A model generated the notes under the pieces. The model ran no database searches. It had not been told where the DNA came from and saw nothing but the letters and a program-made list of their open reading frames with translations. Below, in pieces: positions 9,767-17,673 of a stretch of DNA of 64,000 nt. The stretch's first letter is position 1. Every line of letters starts with the position of its first letter. The position numbers and the translations under genes were made by a program. The DNA comes from CAZLRH01 sp964562015. Its GTDB lineage: Bacteria > Verrucomicrobiota > Verrucomicrobiia > Opitutales > JABDGR01. The DNA lies in NCBI GenBank assembly GCA_964562015.1, contig CAZLRH010000017.1, positions 8,059-72,058 on the forward strand, written 5' to 3'.

Positions 9767-11299
9767 TCACACCTTCAAATAAACTTCCAGCCGGCACTCA
9801 AAGCCACCGAGGTCAATTACCTGCTGCGATTGCAATTTCAACGACGTGGCCGTGGGCGCCAGGCGCACCGGGTTCGGGAAAATCAACCGGCCGCCGGGCT
9901 TGAGCGCCCTCGCGGCGACCGAGAAAAGGTCCGCGATCAACTTATGCAAATCCGGCACGCGGATGCGCCGCCCCATCGGCGGGTTGGTGATGAGGAGGGT
10001 GATGCTGCGCGGGCGCAGGCCCTGGATTTTTTCGAAATCGCGAAAATCGGCGCACGCGAACCGCGCGGGCGTGGTGAGTTTTGCCGCCGCGACATTCGCC
10101 TGCGCAATCGCCAGGGCTTCCGGGCTGAGGTCCGTGCCGTGGAGCATTTGCACGCCGCCGCGCAGGGCGGTTTCGATGAGTTCGAGGCCCGAACCGCAAA
10201 AAGGATCCCACACGATTTCGTCCGGCACCCGCCCGGCCAGGCGCGCCATGCACGCGGCCAGCGGCGGATGCGAGGCGGCCCACACATCGTCGGTGCGAAA
10301 CGCGAGGCGCGGGTCGGGCGTGATTTTAGGGCGCAACTCAACGGAACAGCCGTGCTTGATGGCGTGCAGGTCAATCGCCCACGGGGCCTGCCGCGCGTCA
10401 TTGAGAATTTCCGGGCACAGTGCATACGCGCGATTGGCCACGAGTTGCACCGCGCCGCGCTGGTGGCCCTTGCCCACGTACGCGAGCCGGTACCGCAGGG
10501 AGCCTTCCGTGAAGGTTTTCAGCAACTGCCGCGACAGCGGGGATGTGATCACCTCCGCGAGCGGCTCGATGGATTGGGCGGGCGAGGGCGCGCGCACGAC
10601 GCCGAGACCGAAGCCCACGGTGTCAAAACAGTGGAGCGAGAACAAGTCGCCGAGCGAAAACGGCGCGGTCGGGGTGATGGCGACACATTGGCCGCGAAAT
10701 TCAAGCAGGCGAAATTTGCCGTGCTGGTTGATGTATTCCTGCACCTCGTCGCGGACGATGGTTTCGAGTCCCTTGCGGCACCGCAGGTGAATGCGCAACC
10801 CGCGCCCGGGCGAGAAAACAGCGTCGAGGCGGATGGTGCTTGGGCTTTCCGCGCGCGCAAGGCTGGCCTTCACTTTCAACTCGGTTTGCGGGAGCAGCCC
10901 GGGCTGGGCGACCACCGCCGCGAGCGTGGCGGGGCCGCCGATTTTCGCGAGCGTCTGCCCCAGCGATTTTTTTTCACGCTCGCCCGCCGGATTTTTGAGC
11001 AGCGACAAAAGCTGGCTCTCCTCGTTCGTGCCCGCTCCGATTTTCGGCAGCGCCGCCATGGCATACCGACGGATTTTTTCCTCGGGGTCCTGCAAGAGGC
11101 GCGTCAACCACGCCCGCACCGCCGCTTTTTGTTCCGGGCTGCCGGTGGCGGAAAAGGCCACGCCCACGGCGCGAATGAGGGCGACCCGCTGCATGCGTTC
11201 CCGCGGCGCGGCCCGGTCGAAGGCCGGCACTTCCTCCGTCCAGAGTTTTTCCGCCGGCAGGGCGCGCAGTTGGCGGTACAGTTCCTTGTCGGATTTCAT
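9767..11299 (-). CDS. HEAT-repeat plus RlmL/Trm14-like nucleic-acid methyltransferase
   Basis: A 510-residue protein. The N-terminal 150 residues are helical and HEAT-like (DPEEKIRRYAMAALPKIGA). The centre resembles a THUMP-type RNA-binding region (LRIHLRCRKGLETIVRDEV). The C-terminal half is a class I methyltransferase of the UPF0020/RlmL group: SAM motif WDPFCGSGLELIE, then TDLSPEALAIAQAN, and catalytic motif IV NPPMG, typical of N2-guanine or N6-adenine RNA methylation. It probably modifies rRNA or tRNA in the cytoplasm. The start at MKSDKELYRQ was chosen because the upstream extension runs into the divergent promoter region. The HEAT-like fusion is unusual. Confidence 0.75.
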   Translation of the reverse strand: MKSDKELYRQLRALPAEKLWTEEVPAFDRAAPRERMQRVALIRAVGVAFSATGSPEQKAAVRAWLTRLLQDPEEKIRRYAMAALPKIGAGTNEESQLLSLLKNPAGEREKKSLGQTLAKIGGPATLAAVVAQPGLLPQTELKVKASLARAESPSTIRLDAVFSPGRGLRIHLRCRKGLETIVRDEVQEYINQHGKFRLLEFRGQCVAITPTAPFSLGDLFSLHCFDTVGFGLGVVRAPSPAQSIEPLAEVITSPLSRQLLKTFTEGSLRYRLAYVGKGHQRGAVQLVANRAYALCPEILNDARQAPWAIDLHAIKHGCSVELRPKITPDPRLAFRTDDVWAASHPPLAACMARLAGRVPDEIVWDPFCGSGLELIETALRGGVQMLHGTDLSPEALAIAQANVAAAKLTTPARFACADFRDFEKIQGLRPRSITLLITNPPMGRRIRVPDLHKLIADLFSVAARALKPGGRLIFPNPVRLAPTATSLKLQSQQVIDLGGFECRLEVYLKV

Positions 11300-11451
11300 G
11301 AACAACCCACCCTGAGTGATGCCCACCCCGGACGCAACTCCAACGGGCGCGGTGGCGGCGAAATAATGGCGTCGATAATTCGGCGGCCAGGCCATTTTAT
11401 TTGCCAGCCCTTGAGCCCGGCGGATATACACCACACCGCCGCCACGAGGCT

Positions 11452-12063
11452 ATGAACGAAACGAGCAAAACTAAAAAAATCTGGGGCGCGCGGGAGAAAA
11501 AAATCCTGCGCGGCCGCGGGATCGACATCGGGTGCGGGCCCGATCCCGTCCACCGCCGCGTGCGCCGGTTTGACCACTGGCAAGGCGACGCGAACCGGAT
11601 TACGAAATATGTGCGGGAGCAATTCGATTACGTTTACTCCTCGCATTGCCTGGAGCACATGGATAACCCCCGCGCGGCGCTCCGCGAATGGTGGAAGCTG
11701 GTCAAACCCGGCGGGCATCTTTTCCTCATCGTGCCCGACGAGGATCTCTACGAGCAGGGCGTTTTTCCGAGCCGGTTCAATTCCGATCACAAGGCCACGT
11801 TTACCATCGCGAAGGCGCACAGTTGGTCTCCGGTTTCGATCAATGTCCTGGACTTGGTCCGTCGTTTGCCCGGGGCGGAGTTGGTCAGCATTGTTTTGCA
11901 GGACCACGGTTACGACCGCAGCCTGCAGCGGCAGGGCGAGGCCTGGTCGGGTCCCGATACGGCAGTCGATCAAACCTGGCGGGCCGGGGTGCTGGCGCAA
12001 ATCCAATGCATTGTGAAAAAGCTTCCTGGGCCGCCGAAGCGCCGCCAAAAATCCATCCGATGA
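11452..12063 (+). CDS. SAM-dependent methyltransferase (class I, type 11)
   Basis: A 203-residue protein. SAM-binding motif GIDIGCGPDP lies near the N-terminus, followed by FDYVYSSHCLEHMDNP and the post-motif KLVKPGGHLFLIVPDE, all typical of class I methyltransferases. The substrate cannot be read from the sequence. It is divergent from the HEAT/RlmL-like methyltransferase with about 150 bases between starts, and converges with the chaperone gene that follows. The start ATG was chosen at MNETSKTKK; an upstream start would add a segment without homology signal. Confidence 0.82.
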   Translation: MNETSKTKKIWGAREKKILRGRGIDIGCGPDPVHRRVRRFDHWQGDANRITKYVREQFDYVYSSHCLEHMDNPRAALREWWKLVKPGGHLFLIVPDEDLYEQGVFPSRFNSDHKATFTIAKAHSWSPVSINVLDLVRRLPGAELVSIVLQDHGYDRSLQRQGEAWSGPDTAVDQTWRAGVLAQIQCIVKKLPGPPKRRQKSIR

Positions 12064-12088
12064 ACCGCGGTCAAAAACGCGGAGGCAA

Positions 12089-12107
12089 AATTTCTCCCGT
12101 AGAAATT
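12089..12107. terminator. Possible weak hairpin between convergent genes
   Basis: A 7-bp perfect inverted repeat (AATTTCT, 5-base loop, AGAAATT) lies between the convergent methyltransferase and chaperone genes and touches the chaperone stop codon. It is AT-rich and short, so stability is low. It may serve both directions, but no long T-run follows. Confidence 0.25.
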
Positions 12108-12582
12108 AATTCTGGGGGCGCCATTCCCCGCGGGCGGGCATGGCGGCCGGCGTGGGTGGTGGAGTGGGCGCCGGCTGGTGCAGGCGTTCATGCCAGGTTT
12201 TGGCCGCCGCCATGAAGCGCAGCAACGCCTCCTCAAACACGGTGTAATCGAGGCCATTTTCAGGCAGCCGCCGCGCCAGCACGACCACACCCGACTCCGG
12301 GTCGAGCGACAAGGTCGCCTCGCTCGTCTCGGACCAAAAAAGATTCGCGCGCAATAGATGCGGCGCCCAAGCAGCAATGTCGCGGGCTGCCAATTGCGCG
12401 AGACCACAAAACACGGTGACGGCCTGGGTGGGCTCGTCGTAATACAGGGTCAATTGAAAATCCGCGCCCACATTCAAGACGCAGCGGCCGAATTCGTCCA
12501 CCTCGAGGCCGGGATGGTTGATGCGGCGACCCAATTCCTCCAGCAAAGGCTGATAACGTTCGATGCCCACAGCCGCATCCAT
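12106..12582 (-). CDS. CesT/Tir-type T3SS chaperone, orphan
   Basis: A 158-residue protein with the class I secretion-chaperone pattern: N-terminal helix (YQPLLEELGRRI), beta strands (CVLNVGADFQLTLYYD), LLRANLFWSETSEATLSLDP, then strands and the final helix ending in AAAKTWHERL, followed by a Pro-rich tail. Such dimers bind one effector's N-terminal domain. The phrase LLRANLFW is shared with the chaperone of the SopB-like effector further on, so the two are paralogues. No effector gene adjoins it. The ATG used fits the family N-terminus; an in-frame GTG 96 bases upstream would add 32 residues. Confidence 0.72.
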   Translation of the reverse strand: MDAAVGIERYQPLLEELGRRINHPGLEVDEFGRCVLNVGADFQLTLYYDEPTQAVTVFCGLAQLAARDIAAWAPHLLRANLFWSETSEATLSLDPESGVVVLARRLPENGLDYTVFEEALLRFMAAAKTWHERLHQPAPTPPPTPAAMPARGEWRPQN

Positions 12583-12749
12583 ACAACGGCCCGTTTGCTT
12601 CAGCAAGTCCAGAAGCGCGCGGCCGAACTCAACAACCTCAACCGGTGCAGCCTTTGCACATGAAAACAAGCCTGGCACTTTTACATTGTTCGGTGATCGT
12701 CGTTTTCCTTTAGTTAGGCAGGGTTATCCACTTAAAACGTCAAACCGCC

Positions 12750-13154
12750 TTGAACACCACGGTCATTGCCCAGACCGCCCGCGAAACCCTTGCGGGCACG
12801 CTTTCCTTCCCGGAAGTAGTGCAGCGATTACTCGGGGCGGGCGTGGAGTATTACCATGTGGATTACGTCGGTATGAAAAAGACTTTTTACAGTGCCGACG
12901 GGGAAATCTTGGTGACTCCTCTAAATTACGAAGGCCTGCCTCCGGTGGCCGCTCGATTCTCCACCGAGGAATTGCGCGCGAACATCCTCGACAGCCAGCG
13001 GCACGGGCAGAAATACCGCGACTTCACCCGCCGGGCCATGGAGGCGGGGGTGCAAGGCTATTTTGCTTTTCTGACGGGCAAACGGGTGACCTACCTTGGC
13101 CGTCAGGGCGACCAGCACACCGAATGGTTTCCCGGCGCCGCGCCCACTCCCTAG
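12750..13154 (+). CDS. DUF1398 family protein
   Basis: A 134-residue protein with the DUF1398 pattern (VEYYHVDYVGMKKTFYSADGE and the C-terminal DGE-like FLTGKRVTYLGRQGDQHTEWFP). Members include YbcV and proteins of unknown function often found near phage genes. It starts with TTG, preceded by TATCCACTTAAAACG, with no clear ribosome-binding site. It lies between an orphan chaperone and the FliO-like gene, but nothing ties it to secretion. Function unknown. Confidence 0.7.
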   Translation: MNTTVIAQTARETLAGTLSFPEVVQRLLGAGVEYYHVDYVGMKKTFYSADGEILVTPLNYEGLPPVAARFSTEELRANILDSQRHGQKYRDFTRRAMEAGVQGYFAFLTGKRVTYLGRQGDQHTEWFPGAAPTP

Positions 13155-13222
13155 CACGCAGCGCGCCCGCGTCGGCGAAAATAGCCTTGCGCCGGAGTCG
13201 GGTAAACAGAAATTCTAGTTTT

Positions 13223-13840
13223 ATGAATATCGTGTCTGGCCGTGCCGCGTTGTTTTGGTTCGCGGCGGGAGTGAGCCTGGCCGGAGTGCCGGAGCGAATG
13301 CTGCATGCCGCTGTAGGCGACGCCCCCGCGGCGGCCTCGGTCCCCGCGCCCGCGGAGGGCACGGCGACACCCGCCGCGACCACCGGGACGCCTGCGCCCA
13401 GGCCGGATACGCCATTTCCCGTGCTCTCTACGCCGGCGGCGCCCTCGGCCATGCCGTCACTCGAACCGGCCGCCGGCCCCGCGCCCTTGCCGGCGGAGCT
13501 GGCTCCGAGTCTCGGCAGTTTGATAACTGTAATTATTATTTATCTCCTGGTCCTCGGCGGACTCGGGTGGTTTGTCATCTGGCTGTACCGGCGGCTGGGC
13601 CAGCGGGTCGGCGGCTTGGTGGCGGGCACGGAGGTCAAGATTTGCCACCAGCGGATGATCGGGCAGCGGCAGGCGCTGCTGGTGGTGCGTTACCGCGACC
13701 ACGAATATTTCCTCGGAGTCACGCCGCAGCAGATTACGCGGCTCGACATGCGGCCCGTGGATGCCGAGGGCGAGCTCGCGCAACTCGATCCGGCGGTGCT
13801 GAAAGCCTCCGCGCCGTCCACGCCGCCGAAATCAAGCTGA
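13223..13840 (+). CDS. FliO-like export-gate assembly protein
   Basis: A 205-residue protein. A signal-like N-terminus precedes a Pro/Ala-rich periplasmic stretch, then one membrane helix (SLITVIIIYLLVLGGLGWFV) and a cytoplasmic domain with VKICHQRMIGQRQALLVVRYRDHEYFLGVTPQQITRL, the FliO/MopB fold signature (lg.rq.lvvv...yLLGvt). In flagella FliO helps assemble the FliPQR export gate. Its 3' end overlaps the convergent sctU by 9 bases, and the homologous gate genes sctR-S-T lie just beyond. Most injectisomes lack FliO, so its presence here is notable. The assignment rests on pattern and context. Confidence 0.68.
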   Translation: MNIVSGRAALFWFAAGVSLAGVPERMLHAAVGDAPAAASVPAPAEGTATPAATTGTPAPRPDTPFPVLSTPAAPSAMPSLEPAAGPAPLPAELAPSLGSLITVIIIYLLVLGGLGWFVIWLYRRLGQRVGGLVAGTEVKICHQRMIGQRQALLVVRYRDHEYFLGVTPQQITRLDMRPVDAEGELAQLDPAVLKASAPSTPPKSS

Positions 13841-14896
13841 CTTGGTGCGGCCTTCTTTCTCGACCCACTTGAGCACTTCGGCCACGGGGCGAATAAGCTC
13901 CGTGGGGACGTATTCCATAAGGTGGCCGTTGTCGAAGAGGTCGTGCGCGAGCGGAATGTTTTGCATGATGGGCACGCCGGCCTCCTGCGCGGCCTTGATC
14001 ATCGCATGGGCGGTGGCGCCTTCGCCTTTGGCGACGACGAACGGCAACTGCCCCTGCTCCTTGTTGTAATAGAGGGCGATGGCGAGGTGGGTCGGGTTCG
14101 TCACCAGCACGCTGGCCTTGCGGGTGTATTCGACGCTGTCGTTCATGGCCATTTCCTGGGCGAGCTGCTTGCGCTTGCCCTTGATGATGGGATCGCCCTC
14201 CTGCTCCTTATATTCCCGTTTGACCTCGTCCTTCGTCATTTTCAATTCCTTCATGTAATTGTGGCGCTGGTAGCCGTAATCGATGGCCGCAAACACAACG
14301 AAGGCCAGGATGGTGTACGTGAAAAGCGTGTGCAGCACCGTGGGCAGGTAGGCGAGCAGGCCGGCCGGGCTGGTGTAGGGCAACTGCAGCAGCGAGTTCA
14401 ATTGGTCGCGGATGGCGATGTAGAGCAGCGTGCCGAGAAACGAGACCTTGAGCAGGTTCATGCCCAAGTTGAAGACCGACTTCATTGAAAAGATTTTCTT
14501 CGCGCCGGAAATCGGGCTGAGCTTGTTGAGGTCGGGGGTGAGCGGCTTGAGCGTCAACAAAAAGCCGAATTGCAGGACGTTGCCCGCAATGGCCGCCACA
14601 ATCACCACGACCATCAGCGGAATCACCAATTGCAGGTAGAGCCCGCCCAGCGACACGAACAGGCCGGACACCGTGCCCTCAAAATCCTGGTACGGCACGA
14701 CGGCCGCCGTTTGCGAAAACAGGGCCATCAGGTTCGTCTGAATGCCCGGCCACGCCACGAAGAAATAGAGAAAAATCGCGAGCAGCAGCGCGGTGGAAAC
14801 GATGTCCGCGCTTTTCGCCACCTGGCCTTTTTCGCGGGCGTCGCGCAGGCGTTTCTCGGTGGGCAGTTCAGTTTTTTCGCCGGAGGATTCGCTCAC
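13832..14896 (-). CDS. sctU: T3SS export switch protein SctU (YscU/FlhB family)
   Basis: A 354-residue inner-membrane protein with four helices in the first 210 residues and a cytoplasmic C-terminal domain. The autocleavage motif NPTH is at residues 267-270 (VLVTNPTHLAIALYY). Cleavage between Asn and Pro switches substrate class from needle to translocators. N-terminal SGEKTELPTEKRLRDAREKGQV is the family start. It is the last gene of the long operon and overlaps the upstream sctT stop region by 4 bases. Its own stop overlaps the convergent FliO-like gene. Confidence 0.97.
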   Translation of the reverse strand: MSESSGEKTELPTEKRLRDAREKGQVAKSADIVSTALLLAIFLYFFVAWPGIQTNLMALFSQTAAVVPYQDFEGTVSGLFVSLGGLYLQLVIPLMVVVIVAAIAGNVLQFGFLLTLKPLTPDLNKLSPISGAKKIFSMKSVFNLGMNLLKVSFLGTLLYIAIRDQLNSLLQLPYTSPAGLLAYLPTVLHTLFTYTILAFVVFAAIDYGYQRHNYMKELKMTKDEVKREYKEQEGDPIIKGKRKQLAQEMAMNDSVEYTRKASVLVTNPTHLAIALYYNKEQGQLPFVVAKGEGATAHAMIKAAQEAGVPIMQNIPLAHDLFDNGHLMEYVPTELIRPVAEVLKWVEKEGRTKSA

Positions 14897-15681
14897 GGAT
14901 GAATCATGGTCTTAATCAACTGGAAGGTATGGGTCAATTGGAACTTCGACCGCAGAATGATATCCTGGTAAAGCCAGATGAGTGACATGAGCATAAACAG
15001 CGCGCCGGCGCTTTTGACGGGCATGGAGAGGAAAAACACGTTCAACTGCGGAGCGAAGCGGTTGATCAATCCGAAGCCGACATCCACCAGCACCATCACC
15101 ACCAGCATCGGAGCTGACCAGAGCAGGATGAGCCGCATGAAGCTGTCCATCTCCCGCAGCATCAGCGGGCCGAACAGCGGGTGAATCCACGGGTCGAAGC
15201 TCAGGATGGGCCAGAGTTGAAACGATTCGTAAAACCCGGTCAAAAACACGAGGAAAAATCCGCCCGCGAAAAAAAGGACCACGAACAGGCGTTGCAGCAG
15301 CGCGCCGAGCACGGAGGTCTGGTCGCCCAGCGTTGGGTCGAAGACCGACGACATGCTGCTGCCGCGCTGGGTGTCCACCAGCGAGCCGATGCACTGGATG
15401 ATTTCAAAAATCAGCGAGCAGAAAAAGCCGATGAAGAGGCCGATGAAAACCTCCTTGAACAACAGCATGAGCACAAAGAGCCCCGACACTGGATGAGCCT
15501 GAAATTCCTGCCAAAGGTTGGGATACATTCCGACGGCAAAGGTGAGCACGAGCACATTGCGCGCGACGCCGGTGACGACGGGCGGACCCAGCGGACCGAA
15601 GGCCGTGTAGCAGGCCATGAAGCGGGCGGTGCACAGGGTCAGCACCATGATCCACTCGTTGAGCTGAATGAAGGTATTCAC
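14893..15681 (-). CDS. sctT: T3SS export gate protein SctT (YscT/FliR family)
   Basis: A 262-residue multi-helix inner-membrane protein of the SpaR/YscT/FliR family, part of the export gate with SctR and SctS. Visible family features are MACYTAFGPLGPPVVTG near the N-terminus and the central FIGFFCSLIFEIIQCIGSLVD, with PVKSAGALFMLMSLIWLY near the end. Length is usual. It sits between sctS (gap of about 40 bases) and sctU (4-base overlap), the canonical gate order. Confidence 0.95.
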   Translation of the reverse strand: MNTFIQLNEWIMVLTLCTARFMACYTAFGPLGPPVVTGVARNVLVLTFAVGMYPNLWQEFQAHPVSGLFVLMLLFKEVFIGLFIGFFCSLIFEIIQCIGSLVDTQRGSSMSSVFDPTLGDQTSVLGALLQRLFVVLFFAGGFFLVFLTGFYESFQLWPILSFDPWIHPLFGPLMLREMDSFMRLILLWSAPMLVVMVLVDVGFGLINRFAPQLNVFFLSMPVKSAGALFMLMSLIWLYQDIILRSKFQLTHTFQLIKTMIHP

Positions 15682-15721
15682 GGCGGCATAGCCCCGGCCA
15701 TCTCGCGACGGCCCCCGCGGG

Positions 15722-15988
15722 TCAGGTCAGATACGGGAAATTGCGGAAGATTTGCAGCGCGAAGCTCAGCAGCGCGCCGCGCATCCAGTAGGCGGTCGCC
15801 ACGAGCGTAATAGTCACCGTGATCAATTTGATGGCCGTGCCCAGGGTCTGATCCTGAATTTGCGTGAGCGCTTGCATCAGGCTCACCAGCACGCCCACCA
15901 CAGTGGCCACGAGAATCGGCGGCATCGACAGGTACAACACGAGCAGGAGGGCCTGCACGGTCAACTGTACGTAATTGTCGAGATTCAT
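15722..15988 (-). CDS. sctS: T3SS export gate protein SctS (YscS/FliQ family)
   Basis: An 88-residue protein with two membrane helices, the FliQ/YscS plan. Key segments are VQLTVQALLLVLYLSMPPIL and LTQIQDQTLGTAIKLITV, which includes the TQIQDQT motif typical of the family. It forms the SctR5-SctS4-SctT1 export gate. It follows sctR by 5 bases and precedes sctT. Confidence 0.96.
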   Translation of the reverse strand: MNLDNYVQLTVQALLLVLYLSMPPILVATVVGVLVSLMQALTQIQDQTLGTAIKLITVTITLVATAYWMRGALLSFALQIFRNFPYLT

Positions 15989-15993
15989 GGGCG

Positions 15994-16650
15994 CTACTGG
16001 TAAGTCAAAATGACCCCTTGGAACAAAGTGGCCCAGCCGTTGACGAGCACGAAAAGCAGCAACTTGAACGGCAGCGAGATGGTCATCGGCGACACCATCA
16101 TCATGCCCATGGCGAGGAGTACATTGGAGACGACGAGGTCGATGATGATGAAGGGCAGGAAAAGCAGAAAGCCGATTTGAAAGGCCGAGGTCAGTTCCGC
16201 CACGGCAAAGGCCGGCACGAGCACGAGCAAGTGATGGTCATCGAGGCCGACTTGCGCCTCGGCCGACCATGTCTTTTGCAGGTGGCGCAGGAAAAAGACG
16301 CGGTCTTTGGGCTTGGTGTGCTTGAGCAAAAATTGTCGGAAAGGCTCCACGGATTTGGTCGCCGCCGGCAACAAAGTTTCGGCATTCCAACTGGTGACCC
16401 CCTGAGCCTGAAAGATGTTATACGATTCGCGAAACGTCGGCGCCATGATGAAGACGCTGAGCACGATGGCCAGGCCGTTGACGACCATGTTCGGCGGAAT
16501 TTGCTGCGTGCCGAGGGCGTTTTTGACGAGACCAATCACCACCACCAGCTTCACATACGAAGTCACCATCAAAATGAAAAACGGCGTCAGCCCGAGGGCC
16601 ACCATCAACAGTAGCAGATTGGACGGGCTGGGAATCTCAATGCTATTCAT
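15994..16650 (-). CDS. sctR: T3SS export gate protein SctR (YscR/FliP family)
   Basis: A 218-residue inner-membrane protein of the FliP/YscR family. Features include LTPFFILMVTSYVKLVVVIG, NALGTQQIPPNMVVNGLA and the C-terminal FLLFLPFIIIDLVVSNVL and MGMMMVSPM motifs. It is the main ring of the export gate. Its start overlaps the sctQ stop by 4 bases (ATGA), so translation is coupled. Length matches non-flagellar members. Confidence 0.97.
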   Translation of the reverse strand: MNSIEIPSPSNLLLLMVALGLTPFFILMVTSYVKLVVVIGLVKNALGTQQIPPNMVVNGLAIVLSVFIMAPTFRESYNIFQAQGVTSWNAETLLPAATKSVEPFRQFLLKHTKPKDRVFFLRHLQKTWSAEAQVGLDDHHLLVLVPAFAVAELTSAFQIGFLLFLPFIIIDLVVSNVLLAMGMMMVSPMTISLPFKLLLFVLVNGWATLFQGVILTYQ

Positions 16651-17648
16651 GGCAATTTAAGACGCACGACCTTCACGCCCAACACATCACCCAGGCGTAC
16701 CAATTCGCCCTCACCGATGGTCACGCCGTTGGCGACAAGTGCGACGGACGTGCCCGGCGGTTTGGGCAACTCAAAGCAATAACCGGCCTGGAGGCTGCGC
16801 AATTCCTTGAGCGGCAGTTCCACGCGGCCCGCCTCGAAAATCACCTGGATGGGCAAATCGTCGGCCCAGTGGTCGGCGGCGCGGGCGGGAGCGGGCGGAG
16901 TTTCGGCGGCCATGGGTGCGAGCAGTTCGATTTTTGAGCCGGCGGCTTTCGCGCCGAAATAACGGTTGGCCCCGGCCCGGACTCGGTAATTAGGTTCGGT
17001 CGCGCCCGGCTGGCAATCCAAAAGCACGAGGTCGCCCGCGGCCAAGCCAGCCCACGCCGAGGCCGGGAGGGTGCGGCGGCCGAGTTCGAGCACCAGCGGA
17101 CAGGGGAGATCCTCGGTGCCGGTGGCGTCAGTCACTGCGGCCACGCGCGGCCAGCTTTCTGTCAATGCCGTCCAGGCTTGGTCATTCAACAAAAGGAGCA
17201 GGCCGAGTTCGCCGCCAGGCGTGAGCGAGACCTTCACTTTCACTCCCTCGAGCGGCTGGGGTGGTGGAGTTTTGCTCCATGCGCTGAGGCGCACCGGTCG
17301 GCCCAACTGGGCTTCGAGCGGTTCCAGCCAGGGCGCGAGCACCGCCGGCCAGACGAAATCCGCCAAGTCCGCCGGCGGATGGGGGTCGAGAAAGGCGCGC
17401 AAATCCTCGGGGGCCAGTTTGGCCAATTGCTCGGCGGTCCAGCCGCAATAGCCCTGCCACCCACCCGCTTCCCATTGGCACCAGAGGTTGCAGCCGCTCG
17501 CGGCGGCCGCGGGTTCCGGCACGCGTTCGAGGCGCAATTGTGTCGCGGGCGCGGGCCACGCCAGGACGCGGGCCACGCCAAAGAGTGCTCGTTCGCGCGG
17601 CAGCGCGGGCGGGGCGTCGGGTAGCACCAAGGATTGCGGCTCGCTCAT
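16647..17648 (-). CDS. sctQ: T3SS cytoplasmic sorting-platform (C-ring) protein SctQ
   Basis: A 333-residue protein that should form the cytoplasmic sorting platform. The C-terminal 75 residues are a SpoA domain (LPIQVIFEAGRVELPLKELRS and VALVANGVTIGEGELVRLGD). The N-terminal part is poorly conserved, rich in Ala, Pro and Trp, with a weak second SpoA-like region, as is usual for YscQ/SctQ. The ATG used begins MSEPQSLVLP, 25 bases after sctP ends; an ATG 51 bases upstream would overlap sctP and is also possible. Many SctQ genes make a separate C-terminal product from an internal start, which cannot be judged here. Confidence 0.88.
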   Translation of the reverse strand: MSEPQSLVLPDAPPALPRERALFGVARVLAWPAPATQLRLERVPEPAAAASGCNLWCQWEAGGWQGYCGWTAEQLAKLAPEDLRAFLDPHPPADLADFVWPAVLAPWLEPLEAQLGRPVRLSAWSKTPPPQPLEGVKVKVSLTPGGELGLLLLLNDQAWTALTESWPRVAAVTDATGTEDLPCPLVLELGRRTLPASAWAGLAAGDLVLLDCQPGATEPNYRVRAGANRYFGAKAAGSKIELLAPMAAETPPAPARAADHWADDLPIQVIFEAGRVELPLKELRSLQAGYCFELPKPPGTSVALVANGVTIGEGELVRLGDVLGVKVVRLKLP

Positions 17649-17673
17649 GGGAGTTGGAAAATCCGGGCGGCCC

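Noticed and set aside
9830..11455. A 541-codon plus-strand frame opposite the HEAT/methyltransferase gene
   Set aside because: It is Arg/Ala/His/Gln rich with no domain, and the minus-strand frame has clear methyltransferase motifs. It is a high-GC shadow.
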